DNA of 64,000 nucleotides. Source: Onchocerca lupi. Its lineage: Eukaryota > Nematoda > Chromadorea > Rhabditida > Onchocercidae. The notes below the pieces were generated by a model. The model searched no databases. It saw only the letters and a list, made by a program, of their open reading frames with translations, and was not told the origin of the DNA. Positions within the stretch are counted from its first letter, which is position 1. Every line of letters starts with the position of its first letter. Made by a program: the position numbers and the translations under genes. Shown piece after piece: positions 27,201-42,200 of the stretch. The DNA is taken from NCBI GenBank assembly GCA_028564675.1, contig JAOVVO010000060.1, forward strand, positions 140,331 to 204,330, written 5' to 3'.

Positions 27201-30200
27201 AAAAGTAGTGCGAATTTAGCACAGATACTAACCAACATAAAATAACTTTATAAACAACATATAAACTTTTCAGATGTTTCCTTCGAAAAGCAACCCTGTA
27301 TTCAATATCAGTCTAACATCTTCATCCTTTCTTCTTCAACTCCAAGAAGAGAAATCTCTTAAAAACAACAACAGAATGTAAGATTCTCTTTTGGAGTAAA
27401 AAAAACTTGATCATAAATTTTATATGTTCTGAGAATTTTTCGAATGCTTTTAAAGTTTCAAGTAAAAAATAAAATCAGTATGGTCCTAGAAAGAGAAGAA
27501 TGATCAAGTCTCTCTGGAGTAAATGAAAGTTGAATGATTGCATCTTTCAAAGTAGTGAAAAATCACTCAGTCGAAAAAATTGTCACAAAAACGAACGAAA
27601 TAAATTTCTCAACTATTTTTTGATCGTAAAGTTTTTTTCAGAAAAAGCAATGATTCGGTTTCAAAAATTGCAAGAGTTTGCATTTCTCAAAAGAATGAGT
27701 CAGAAAAAAAAATCAAAATGCTTTAGTGAACTAATTTTCAACAAATTTACAAAAATTTTCATAGCTCAGTAGAGTATGTCTGTGCGTAATTAATTAAGTT
27801 CAAATCTTTCATAGAGAACTAGCAATTGAAATAAGACCGAAACGATTTTTAAGTAAGTAGAGTTCATTTAAAAATATACAATTTCAAACTAAACAACCGA
27901 TATTTTAATGCTGAAAAAAAAAAACATTGACAGTATTTATCATTGAAAAAATCTTAGTCAAATGATTTGTATTAATTGTCGTTAATCAGATAAATTTCCT
28001 TAAGCATTCCATAAAATAGTTTTAGTCCTTGAAAATGCATCGATTATATCTAGGACAGAACAAACGGATGATGACAAATATATAATTTTTTGCTATCCTT
28101 TGCTTTTGTAATATTGTTAAGTAATCAGCCAAATTATCAGCTTAAAAGATAAGAAAATACACCTGAGAGAAGCAAAAGGAGAAAAAAAAAGAAATAATAA
28201 ATATGGCATATCAGTGGGAAGCACTGCTGCTAGAGAAGAAACTCGAAAATGATTGAAAAATGAATCATATTATTGTATAATACTGGCAGTAATATACTAT
28301 CGATATTATCACACTATTATCAGTTATCTTAGGAAAAGCAGTACAGAAGAGAGAGACTGCGAGAAGCAGAGGAATTTCGTTCTTTTGACGATTAAATCAA
28401 AATATGTAAATGAATAGCGGCTTTAACAATTAGTACAAAGAGTAAAAAGTAGAGGAGTGAAAGGATACCAATGACTTGAAAGGTCATGAAAGGTCATGCG
28501 TAGTCATTGAGGCCATTGACTAAAATCGGCAATGGAAAAAGGTTATAATAGTTGCTGTCGCGAGCATAATGTCCGAATGTCATTCATTGGAAGGAAGTAC
28601 GAAGAGAACAGTCAGAACGTTTTTTTCATGTCACAAACCTCAAACTTCTGTTTCTTCTGTTGTAAATCCTTGAAGGGTAACGGGTCACTTTGACTTAGCT
28701 CTTTCTCAATTTCATCCATTTCGATGTATAGGGACATGAGCGATTCAGATGCTTCAACAACATTAACTTTCATCGCCATTACCAAAGGTTCAGAACTATT
28801 AGATTCTGACTTCTTAAATTCCGCATGTAAACGTTCATCTTCAGCTTCCTGGAATGAATCAGCATGAAACATGTCAGAAATATAATAAATTCCTTTTCAG
28901 AAAAACATTGAAAAGAAAAGACTAATGAAACTCGAATTTTTTTGAGTAATTAAAAATGATTTGCGCGAACGATTGGGAATATATCAGTTCATTTTATTTT
29001 TCTGCAATGGTTAGTACTATATCTCTTTGTATCTCTTCCATTAAAATTGATATGTAACATAAAAGTATTCTGATCAGAAAGCTGAGAAAAATGAGGAGAG
29101 AGATATACCTGTACTTCGAGCATAAGTGACTGTCCACCAGTACTTGCAGTCGAGATCACATCCTGTTCTTTTTGCTCCTCCGATTGAATTATTTGTGATG
29201 GCTTGTCTATTTCCATCATTATACTTTTCTTGATCGATGCGTCTATTTTCTCTTCCAGATCACGGACTCTATCATGAATTTTATCCATTGTTGTATTTGG
29301 TTGATTTGTGGAAGTTCCAGGCAAACAACTGTGCAGATCATCACTTCTCCGTTGCAAGTAATCTAGCTGAGTTTTTCGATCCAGCAAATCACGTTGAGTG
29401 GCCTGAAATAAGAAAATCTAAGCTTGTTAAGAAAATCTATATTATCAGCGACCAAGCACAATGAATACAATGCGATTTTAGAAATTTTATTTGATGATCC
29501 TTTAAAGTTTGATTCTAACAAAGTTCTGACTTCAGAAACTTCTTGGTATTAATTGAACATAATTATCTAGCATAATCCACCATGTCCTACATTCAAGAAT
29601 GCCTGCCGTTTCATAGTATCAGCCGACTAGGCTGCTGATCATATGAATCCTTTCATCTTTGACAGCTGATAAGCAATAATATTTTCTCGGAACAGTCGCT
29701 ACTTTGAAATTTTTCCCCGAATTGATAGTACTTGAACATGATGATTTTATACGAAGATGAATCTTTACGATAGAACGATTTTTCATTCATAATATGAGTG
29801 TTCTATTACATACGTATGTCATATTTTAAAAGTTAAAATTTTCAATTTCTAAAACTACAATTTAAAAAATTTAATGTTAGAAGTCCAGCCACAAAAATGC
29901 TCTCTTCTTTTCCCCACAAATCATTAAATTTATCTAAATTAATTGTCTGACATTGGCAACTGCTGATTCCGATAGGTCGCGAGATGAAAGTTTGTCCAAC
30001 ACATCTTCCATTGCACTAATGTCCCGATCTAGAACTTCGGCTTTAGTTTGTATAAGAAGTAAATTAGTTTTGTTTTCCTTCAACGCTCCTTCCACCTGAA
30101 TTAATCAGAAAATTAAACAAAAATTATAAAAATCTCAAGTACTTTGAAATTGCTTTTCTAAACTGAATTGGTGTAATTTATCTGTGATCTGAATCTTAAA

Positions 30201-33200
30201 AAATTTTTTTAGCTGTTTATTTAATAATAAAAGTTTGGCTCAATTTGAATCGAGATTTTTGATTTAAATTTTGATTGAAAAAAAAAAGAGGACAAATATA
30301 ATAAAAGTACCTGATTTGCCAAATCAACCACCTTGTCCAAATTACCTAAGGCATCATGAACATCAAGTTCCATGCGACCGCTACTTGCCAAACGACGGCC
30401 TGCTTCGATCGCTCCTTTTAGCCTCTCCGTGTAATCAACAAGCCATTCGTCAACATCCTAAAAACTTGACTGTTCACTTATGTATAAAAAAGAAAAGAAG
30501 GAAGTATAAATTCAGTTAAAGTTATATAATCAAAGTTTTCAGTGAAACAAAAGGATAGTTCAAATTTGGATTCCTCCCACATTTTTAGTACAGTAGTTCA
30601 TTCGTTTTTGACTGAACTACTACTTCAATAATCAAGTCGTGTTGTGAGCATTATCCGAAAACAATTTTCCTAAAAGTATTTCTACAAACCTTAACACGTC
30701 TCGACCATTCATTCACAGAGGAAACCGGAAAACGTTCAAAATCTAGGTAATCATTGGCAATTTTGTACAAATCATGTAATAAATTGATTTGATCCCGAAA
30801 ACCTCCTCTGATGGCATCATGTCGCAGCTGTGGAGGAGCTGAGGTAGAAGGTGAACTACTTCGAGCTTTCTGACATTTCTTCTCCATCAAATTCCAACGC
30901 TTTTCGATCTGAGATAAACATTTTCCAAATAAATGTTTCAGTTTTTCATTTACAATCAATTAATTTTAAACTGACTTAAAACATAAGTCTAAAACTCATA
31001 TCAAACACGAGAAATATACTTCATTACAGCTATCAAATGCAAAATAATCATATAATCAAAGGAAATATAAAAACGATTTTTTTTTGAAAGCTTTCAAATT
31101 AATCTAATATTTTTTTCAATGTTCACATAAAATATTTTTTACATTAGAAATCTATTTAAACAATTTGATAAAATTCAAAAAAAAAAAAAAAAAGAAAACA
31201 ACTTCCGAAAGAACCGCTGAGAATTTTGTTTCTGCTTCTGGATCTGATCTCAATAGTCGACGGTATCGTTCGATGAAAACATTCTTATCTGATCTACACT
31301 TGTCTAGTGCAGCTGATAACGCCTAGATGAATATGAATGACCGGTAGCTTGAAGATTCCTTGTGAATTTCAAACTCAAATTTAAATTAACAAGCCAAAAA
31401 TCCAAGTCACTAACTTTAGACATCAAACGCTTGTTCAGCAAACTTTCCATAATCTTTGAAAGATGGATCGCTGATGGAAGTGGGAAAAATGAATAAAAAG
31501 GACAGATTAAAAACTCTAACCTCAGCATTCTCAAGTTGTTCCATTTCAGTCAGTGATTCCTTCAACTGATTGTGCAAAGTTTCGAATTGCTGTAAAAGTG
31601 CAATCTTGTCCTCACTTACACACTGAAAATAATCAGAATTGTGAAAACATTCAGCCAATTATCGCTCATGAAGGCACAGATCATTTCAAAAGTTTTATCC
31701 TACGCACTTCAAAAATTTCTTAACCTTTACTGATCAATAAAAGAGTTTAGTATTTTCGACTGGAAAAATATCAGAAGCGAGAAAAACAAAATTGATGGAA
31801 GGCTAAAGAAGGCGAAATTTTATAACAAGCTTGTATTCTTGTTTTAATTTCATTATAACTATTTTTTATTTTGAAATAAGACACAACGGAATTTTCGGCT
31901 TTCGAATTTATTTTGATTCAACTTTAGAAATTTGAAAAGATTTCCAAAGAAAATAAATTGATAGGATTCGCCAAAAATTGAAGAATTTTGAGAAAAGATC
32001 GAAAATTTCACTTTAATAGCATCAATCCACGATCGCAAATCGCTTTGTAAGCGTATAACTCGACGTTTCCGTTGTTCGATGATGCTTTCATCGATTTTGA
32101 ACGAATCCATTGTCAATCGTTTCATGACATTTTCAGCTTTCGATAACAATAATCCACCTCTGAATTCAAGAATTCCATTGTAATAATCAGATTACTTCAA
32201 ATGAAGCATATAATTCTCTAATGCAAAATCACTTACTGATTAAGATCTTCCAACAATCCTTCTAAAGTTGTTCGGTCGGCATCGACAGTTTCTATGTTTT
32301 CTGAACGAACGAAAGCATTCAGTCTCGATTCTACACTTTCAAATATGGCATCCAATTTTTGCATATCATTATTTAGAGCATCCAATGCCATTATACAGTT
32401 TTGCATACGTTCCGCCATTTCGGTATTCTTTAAAAGTTTCAAATCTAATAGGAAAATTGAGCACAAATTTAAGAAAATTGTATGTTGAAACTTAAAGAAA
32501 CGAAAAAAAAAAAACATAGAATAATCCAAATAATAATTAGGAATACAATCGAGACCGAATGCGAACTTAACTATTTATCTTAAGGCGAAATATTTTAACT
32601 ACTTCTTAAAACAAACCCTCGCGCTCAAATTTTTCAGCTTCTCATCTAATTTGCTAACTCTGTTGTTCAAATCTTGTGCAGCAGTTGGTGTCAAAATCTG
32701 TTCCTTGACAAACATTTTTCCGGATTCAGTAAGTTCTTCCAAATGCGTTTTTGCCTGGACAGAACATCAAGAATTTATATGAAGATGTTTATCATTATCT
32801 AAGAATCATAAACAAACAAAAGTTTGATAAATGTAAAGAAGATGCTAGATCGATTACAGTTACAATGATCGGAGTTGTCTTCTTGAAAATTGATTTCTCA
32901 GTTGTGATTCTGAATGATAGTTCATAATCATAACTGAGAAATCAATCTATCTGAACCAATTAAATTATTGATGGTCTATAATTAAACTAGACAGTGAGTA
33001 ATGTTATATCAGGCTAAACAAGAATTCACGGTTAAAACAGGAATTCTGAATAATCACTGATTGTCGGTTTACGGAAATTAAATCCAGATTGATCACTTTT
33101 TGGCGATTTCTAAAAAATAGTTTAGCGAAAAAGTAAACCATAGAAAGTCGTCTTTTGATTTCTTTGGTATGATCCAAAGCTTGTTTACAGTTTTCGGCTT

Positions 33201-36200
33201 GCACACCGGTCAATTCATCAATACTATTTTCCATATCTGATATTTCCCGCGACAACCTTTCTGCTCGTTCTTCCAAGCCAATTGGTTGCTTGAACTCAAC
33301 AAATCTTGCCATCAAATCTTCGAATTGATTCTATGAAAAAAATCATTTTCAAATCATGCAAGCAAATTGCATAGAATGGCCTTATTAAAAAACAAAAATC
33401 AGAAATTTGAAAAGCCATTGACGATACCCAATATATTTGGTCAGTTAAAATGATACAATCAGATGTGTTAAGGCTTATTGCAAAGTTGTTTTAGGATACG
33501 ACCGTTTCCTTTTGCCCCATTTAAATTCTTCTCTGTGATAAACTTAGTAAATGGCAAAAAAAAGCCCAAATTAAAAAAGACTGCAAATGACAATCCAAGG
33601 AAGTGGACAGATTGAACAGACGGTAGTATTGAACAACAGCCAAAGCCAAATTTTGGCATACAATCTAATGAGCATTCAACTAATTTGTAATCAACCGATT
33701 TAAAAATTTGTAACCATTCAGTAAAGGTATTAATAGATTGAAATCGAAGAGAAGAACTAATTTAAAATGTCGGTTAGAAAAGAAACAAAGTGAATGAACA
33801 ATAATTATGGTTGAATGAACTGAATAAGAAATCAAGCAAATGATCTTTGCTACTTCTACCCATTGCCTGCACTTTTGCTTCATTGAACTCTATTTATGCC
33901 AATTTTCTCTCATTTTCACATGAACTAACTAACTCCTTTAAATCTAAATAATGCTACTTTTACATGCTGCTTAGTTTCATTTCTCATTTCAAATCACTTT
34001 CAAGATCTTTTTTTTTGGCTCATATTACGAACTTGTTAAGAAATGTGGAAGTAATATAAACTAAGAGAAAGAAATTGAAAACACTAAATCGATTCACTAT
34101 TCAATTTTAATGAATTTTTGTTTGATTTTGTATACAATGGTAGTGTCAATAATTGAGAGATAGCAAATAGAAATGTAATTGATAATAAAATTACACTAAC
34201 AAATAAAATAATTATACGAATAAATAAGATAATTGTACTAATAAACGAGCTGGTTATACTAATAAATAAGGTAGTTATACTAACAAATAAAGAAATTATA
34301 CTAATAAACAAGGTAATTATACTTATAAATAAAGTAGCTAATATATAACCTCATTAATAAGCACTATGAATTGTTTCCATACATTGTAGTCGTTATATTT
34401 GACTAGACTTATTCTTTAACAAATGAATTTGAATAATTTAAAAAAGGTGAAAATTATTTTAAAAATGGTGAAACAAATTTTAGAATTTACAGTGATATGA
34501 TCCAGCTGTAGTTGTAAACGATTTGGTGTACCCCAATCACTGGTATTTTTGACAACGAATTCCCGTAGATCTCGGATGCAGCATTCGAAATCATCAAATT
34601 CTTTTTGAAGTTGCTGGAATTCGATAAAAAAGATGATAATATTTGTATAGAATGAATTGATGTACGGGAATTTTTTGGATAAAAGTTAGAAAAAACATCG
34701 AATAAAATAGATAATTTGTGGGACTCTTTCTTCCCTTCGCTGAGCAACGCATTTCTCTTCCCTTTCAACAATCAGCATGCAAATAAATTTCCGATATTTT
34801 TCAATTTTACGATTTGGACGAACACAAATAAGCAATAAAACAAAAAAAATGGCTTAATGAATCGTTGAAAAAAGCGAGAAAAGATAGAATGCTTAGAAAA
34901 AGTGCCTCTGAACTCACCGCAATAAGCGTCCCGTTGGAAAAAGCATTCTGAAATGAACAGATTTCAGCAACACAAAAGAAAGATACAAAAAGTTGATGTA
35001 GATGCAAAAAAATTAGAACAAATTTTAAAAATGAGAAGCAGACATTGTCATAAAAAATGACAGTAGCAAAAGCGACTGAGTATTTTCCAAATAATTATAA
35101 AAAAATACTAAATTATACAGCTTTTTTTAAATTTTGGCATTTTGCTGGGAATAACCTAAACTTCTTCGAAACTTCATTCTATTCAAAATTTAGACTAATT
35201 AGTACCTAACAATCATACTATTAATAATTGAACGGTTACATTAACGAAAACGATTGGATTATTGGAATTGTTAGCTATTCGCAAATTGTAAAATGAAGCC
35301 GCAAATTGTAAGATGAAGCCAAGCGTAAGACTATTTTAGTTATTTAAGATTGCTGGTGAAATGAATTCAAAAATTTGATAAAATTAAAGAAATATTTTTT
35401 GCTTTCAAAATGTAAATTATTTTTAACCTAATGTAACATATGCATCATTAACAAGCTTTATTATTTAGTACACTATATTTGAAAAGGTGAAAGGAAAGAA
35501 AGCAACATATCAAACATAACTTCAACTTTTCTTGAAGCACAATTAAAATGCGACAGATATCCCAATAATTAAGTTATAACAAAATAAATTGTTGAAGGAA
35601 CTATTTGAAAAAATAATCAATCCATTCTGTTATTCTTATCAGTTTCAGAAGCAGATACATTACATTCATACCATTTTACCTCATATTTCCTTCCATTTCG
35701 TTTCTAATATGTATTATATATATATAACCCTTAATTATCCTTGCAGTATATTCAATAGTCGCTTAATCGTCTTCAATTCACCTAATCACTCTCATAATTA
35801 ATTACAGAAATCTTATCACTTTCAGTAATTGATATGATGACTGAGAGAATTCTCAATTTTTCTTTTCTCTCTTCTAATTCTCATATTTTTTTGTATTCAA
35901 TCAAACGTCGAGTTTCACGATATGAATAGTATAGATTAACGAATTAAGAGCATATTAATTAATGTAATATTAAGATTAATTCAAAGTCTATTCATTCGTG
36001 CACATGCAAACACAATGTACTTAAATTAGTATTCAATAACTATTGATTACTCATTTACACTTATCTTTAAAACCAGTAATAGTTCAAAGCAAAGCTTCAG
36101 ACTTTCAAAATTTTCATAATGTCAATTCAATGTACAAAAACAGATCACGTAAGCGTCTTTGTATAACGCATCTTGCCGAAGATTTTGTCATGAAAAATGA

Positions 36201-39200
36201 AAACACTTAACTCTTCATGTATCTCAATTTTGTCTCACTTATAAGTTCAGTAACAAATGGATAAATCGAAGTTGCGGCAATAATTAACCAAGCAATTTAA
36301 TTAATATTTACCTTGTATTCATGAGGCACATCCAGGGCAGAAACATCATTTGCAGCTCGACATGACAATATCAGCTGTACATGATTACACCAGGCCTGAC
36401 ATTCGGTTAAGGAACTGTCGAACTGTTCACAACTATGAATTGCTGCCTCGAGTTCTTCGATACGTCCTTTTGCTGACGTCAACACGTCATGACGTTGTTC
36501 ACGTATGTGATTAAGCTACGGATAAGATGGCATTTGAATAAACTCTACACTTTATATTGTCCCTTCCTTTTTTATATTAAAAATTACTAATTAGAATCTT
36601 TTCTTTTCTTTCATACGTATGATTAACATACCTATTCGTCGACAGCGTCTTTCACATTTAAATTAAATAAGATTTTTTCTTTTCAATGTATCTTTTTCCA
36701 ACGATTTCTTAAAAAAAAAAAAAAAAAAAAAAGCAAAATCTAACATCTTTCGCCGTTCGTTCATTTATTCTCGATAAATTTTCTAATTCTTTGTCAGCCT
36801 TTTCTAGTGTTTCACATAAATGCTCCAAATTCTAAAATAAGAATAAGCATTTTTTTTCTTTTGAGAAATCTTTTTCATCAATCGTAACGTTAGTAATAAC
36901 AAAATCTGACATATAAATGTTCGCTGAATTCTTCTGCATCTGTTGCATCACGACTTGCATCGATGGCACGTCGAAGCTCATCCATATTTCCTTGAAATTC
37001 TCGTACTGCACCTATAAATAACAAAAATTTAAGTTATAGTTACAATTAAAATTAATAGTTTTTTTATAGAAACATGTACGAAAATATTATATTAACAATT
37101 GTATCCAAAATGTAAAATGTTCGAGAAAATTTTCAACCTAAAGATCGAAACTTAATTATCGGCTCTTCTTTTTTGGTTTAATTTTACGAAGCCTATCTAT
37201 ATATTTTAAATTAAAGATAAGGCATGCGAAACATATATTTGTAAGCTTCAAGCTCAAAAATAATATTTGCGTTAACATTAAGTAATTCGAAAATTTGATC
37301 GAACGATGAATTGAAACAAATTGTCCGGCCCTGTAAGTCATTTTTAGATTTAAGCAAATTAGATAAGATACGGTGATGGTTGCTATCGAGGACATAATTG
37401 CAATGAATGAAGGACAATTCCGGTTGTTTTTATTTTGTTGTTCTCCTATTTCACTCAATTCTTCTATTACAACGATTTCATTTCATACTAATGAATAATT
37501 TACTGGAAAGGCTGACATTGTTATTATAATTCAGATATCCTTCAATTTATGTAAATATTGTCACACAAATCCTCCAATTTTAATTTTAGATATTAATTTA
37601 AAACATACTTTGCTGAAGACGTTTACTTTCCTTTTGTAGCAATGCTATGCTTTCATCAATATCATCTTCAAGGGTACTCCAACCAGCAACAGTTAATTGC
37701 ATTCGATTTTTCAATTTCTGGAAAATTCGATCACGACTGGAGGATGAGCTATTGAGCGTTATTAACATTATTTCTTCGTTTAGCGCTACTGATTCCTTCT
37801 GAATTACTAAGCCTTTTTGGATATCCTTTTGCAGCTCCTAAAAAACGATGTCATTTATAAGCAGGAAATTTCGGAATAATTCTTGTTAAAAATAAAGAAA
37901 ACATAAGCAAACTATAAAGGAACATATTTTTATCATCGATCTCAATAATTTGAAGAAATTTAGCTTCTTAAAAGCCATAATACATGATTCGATGTTCTTA
38001 CTTTATACTGAATCTTTATTATATCAAAAAATTGCTAGACTTTAGCGCTTTCCTTTACGATGATGCAAGTAAAATAGAAGTGAAAAAAACTATTTATCTA
38101 GTATGAACCAAAAATCCGCTGTTTATGTATGCTAATTGAGAACTATAATCACTTGTTTAATCAACTTTTTTACGGTCTAATTCTATATCTTATCCTATTT
38201 AACAAATTGGAGAGTATTTGATTATTTGTTTACTTTATACTCATCGATTTATTTTATCATTCATTTCTCGATGTACTGCTTAATGGACAAGATGTGAATT
38301 GACATACTATGAACTGTTTATATAGTTCGGGAACTTCCAGTTTTGCGCTCTTTAGAGCCGCAAAGCGATCCGTCAATGTGGAAAGCAAATTCTCAGATTC
38401 CGTTGTCTTTTCTTCATTCCGCTGACTTCTTGCTAAATAATCGGCGAGACTTTCGCGTTTTGCATTGCCTAACTTTTCCAGCTGCTCCACTTTCAGATCT
38501 CCTCGTTTTAAACTTCTCAGCTCATTGAGTAATTCCTGAACCAATCAACTTTGTAGATTCTAATTAATTACAGAATATCTTGGATTGCAAATTCAACTTT
38601 CGTATTCAGTTGGTCTACAAATAAGATTAACTTCAAGAAAAATAATTGCCATTATTTTTCGTCATTTTGAAATAAAAAATACATTTTTAAAATTAAAAAA
38701 AAAAAGGGAAAAATGAGGCAAATAGAAAAAAGATCGAAAAATCATTATTATTCACATCGCAACGTTCGAGTTCGCTGACTAGCGTACTGATATCACCAGC
38801 ACATGGAAAAGTACAGCGAAGATAATGCTCGAAATTCTCAATAATTGGATCTTTTTCGATCAATTTATTCACCGATTCTTTCAGTTCTATTAGGCGATTT
38901 TTCAAATCTCCAATCTTAAATAAGAAAAAAATGCAACAAAAAAGAGTATATGTTATCTTCCAATGAGATTAATTCGAAAAATTAACTGAAATTAATCCAC
39001 AACTTTGTTTTATCCTAAATTGCATTCTTTTAAGGACAAGATTCAACTACTTGCTCATTCCCAACATATTTTCTTTTCTCAAGTATATTTTTTCCAGTTC
39101 ATCTGTTGGTTAATCTTCCACTGATTTGAATAATCTTAACTGCATCTGACAAATATATTTTACGATTATCTGCCAATGTTCATAACTTCTAAGATATGAA

Positions 39201-42200
39201 TTAAGCAAGATGGTTTGAGAATGCGCAAATATTATTCATAACTAAATGACCTAACAGTTCTAATATTTTTTTCAACTATTAATTCTTTCAAATACTATGT
39301 TAAAATGAATCTGTCCTTTTCTGACAAAAATTTCCATTTTGTCTTTGATTTTCCCTTCAATTTAGATTCTGAAAAGAATTAGAAAAGATTAAAAATTACT
39401 AACTTGTTCTTTGTCAGGATGATTAACTTCTAAAAATCTAATATTTTTATCTTGTTCTCCCAACTGCTTCTGCAATATAGCCACTCGTTCTTCACGTTCA
39501 CTTACTGGTATTTGAGCGCAATTCGAAACTACATTTTTGGCTTTTTCAAAAAATTCGTTTAGTTGATCAGTTATTCGATCAAGTTCCTCCTCGTTTTCAA
39601 CTGAAAACGAAAAATGGAAAAATAAATCAAAATAGAGGAAAAATTCAGTTTCATTTCAAAAATTTCAGCATCTCTCAATTTGTAGAAAAGCGACTGCTCC
39701 AACTTTCTTTTACAACTTCAGATCACCTCATATTTTCAGAATTATTTTGCTCTATGTGGAAAACATCAGTTCAGTTGTTTTTCGATAAGTGTTTACTGAC
39801 TGTCAAGCACAAAGATTCGATTTAATAAATCGATGCAGATAAAAAAACTCTAGAAATTAAAATTTCACGTATAGCACAAGAATAATTGTTCACTAACCCT
39901 CAATTAAGTTATCTTGCCCAGATAAGAAATTCAATGCATCTGATATTTTGTTAACAATATCTGACCACATCTGAGTGAAATTCTGGAACGAATCGTTCGC
40001 AAGTTGAAGCTGAGGAGCAGAAATATCCAGCAAGTGGATTCGATCCAATTCTGCATGCAACTCGTTGACCTCTACTTCCCTTTCTTTGATTTCCTTCAGC
40101 TTTTGCTATAAAAAGATGCGTATTATGCATTCTAAATCTTCGTTACAAGCGGTATCATCTTTCCTTAAAATTGTGAAGTTTTTCCAGCTTCGTGATTTTT
40201 TGCTTCAAAGGTTAATACAAAGGTTTCAGATAGGTCATAAATTCAACATATTTCTGGTTTTATGTAATAAGCTTTTCAAAAATTAAAACACCTGACAAAT
40301 CTGTATGACATTTTGGAATTCATCCGGATTTCGAGTAACTTTAAACTGATATGCCCATTCAACTAATGGCTGCAATTCTTCAGCAACCCGATTTATATTT
40401 GCAATGAAAACATCAACTGGTGAAATTACTGTGCTGATTGAAACGGTTGATGAGGAAGAAATCATCGTATCGACTGTTTCGTGCGAGGTAAATTGAACAG
40501 TCGACTGGAAAAGGATATTCATACATGATGGATCCAATAAAGCAATGTGATAGTATATGGAGGGATTGTATTGATTTCAAGCATAATTCAACATTATGTA
40601 TCAATTTCAGTAAAAAAACACAACCAATGGCTTCAATTATCTTAATGATTTAGCACTGATTTTATTAAATCTAAAATTTCGTCTCAATGATAATTAAGAT
40701 AGATTAATCCCCACGTAAATAAACTTGTAAATTCAGCTGATTAAGCAGATGTCCATCTTGCGCAATCTTATAGCTAATATGCATCATCTTCATGTATCTA
40801 AACGTGAAGGATTGAGTGATTTTATGAAAACAATCATTTTATTTTAGATCTTAAGAAATAAATTTTGGTTTTCTATTAAAGTTCATTTTTAGATAATCAG
40901 TTTATTTTATTAACATTTCAAACCAATTCAACTTACTGAAGACTCTTTTTCCTGTTGACTGCTCATCTCCAGATCATGATGTTTACTTGTATCAGCAAGG
41001 TCATGATTCTCTTCATTACCATCGGGTCGAAGTTGCCGTGCTTCTGCCTTTCCACTTCTTACTAACTAAATGAAATCAAAAAAAAAAACAAAAAAACAAA
41101 TGATACTTCTTCAAACACAAAAATGTTAAAATTTTCTTTCCCAATGCATTTTCGTTTTTCTAATGAACTAAAATCATAACCCAAAAGATCCAGGAAAACG
41201 ATGATGTTTTTCTGGAAAAATATGGAAAAATTCCAGGTTACTTTTAATTTAAATACATTAAATTAAATGTAAATCCTAGATTACTTTTAATTTAAAAACA
41301 TTAAGGTTAGTGTTTTTGGCAATAATTGAGAATAAAAATTCGACTAAATTAAATTTGGATTTTTTTCGCTTTTCAGAAATGATAATTGAAAAAAGAACGA
41401 ACCATATGAGAATGTTCATCAATTCGAGCAACAATATTATCCCAGCGTTGGGTTACTGTTTCAATTTGCTGTCGAATTTGATTAGCATCTGCCTCGTTGG
41501 AATTGTCAAGTTTATCGACCAAATCAGCAGCAAGTTTTGAAAGGCAAACAAAATCAGGATGACCTCGTTCAAGAGCAGATTCGAATTTCTGTATTCGACA
41601 CACTTGATCAACTATTTCATTTTCTTCCTTTAATTCGTCTACAGCCCTTAGGCTGTCAATATCCTGTAATACGTATCCATGCAAAAATACAACGAGAAAT
41701 TTGAAAAAAATCAATTTTGATTAAATATAACTTAGTGATTGGCAAAACTTAATAATCAAAAATTGAAAAGAAACAAAACCTGAAGGTCATATAAATTAAA
41801 AATTATGTAATGAATATTTTAAAAAGTTACATTTCATTGGAGGGATATTTTAAAATGATTATTATGGTATTCACTGCAAATTATTATTTTTAGGCTATTA
41901 TAATGAATTAATATTGAAGTTACTAGAACACAAACCTTATCCTTTATTAGTAAAAGAAATTGCTGATTGGTCCAGAATGAAGAAACGATGTGTACAAATT
42001 CATACTGTTATTTATTCTTACAATCATTTTAATCCTTCAATCTATCTATATAAATAAAAATGTAAATATAAAAATATTGTTACCATACAAAGTTTTAAGT
42101 TCTTCATCGACTGATTTGAAATTTTGGCACAATGTTGCATTTAAATAGACACATGTTTTCTACTTTTTTTTATGCCTCTGTAAAGATAAACATATTTTCC

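Noticed and set aside
34084..34311. Hydrophobic heptad-repeat frame on the - strand
   Set aside because: Direct consequence of the 21-bp minisatellite at 34189-34335.
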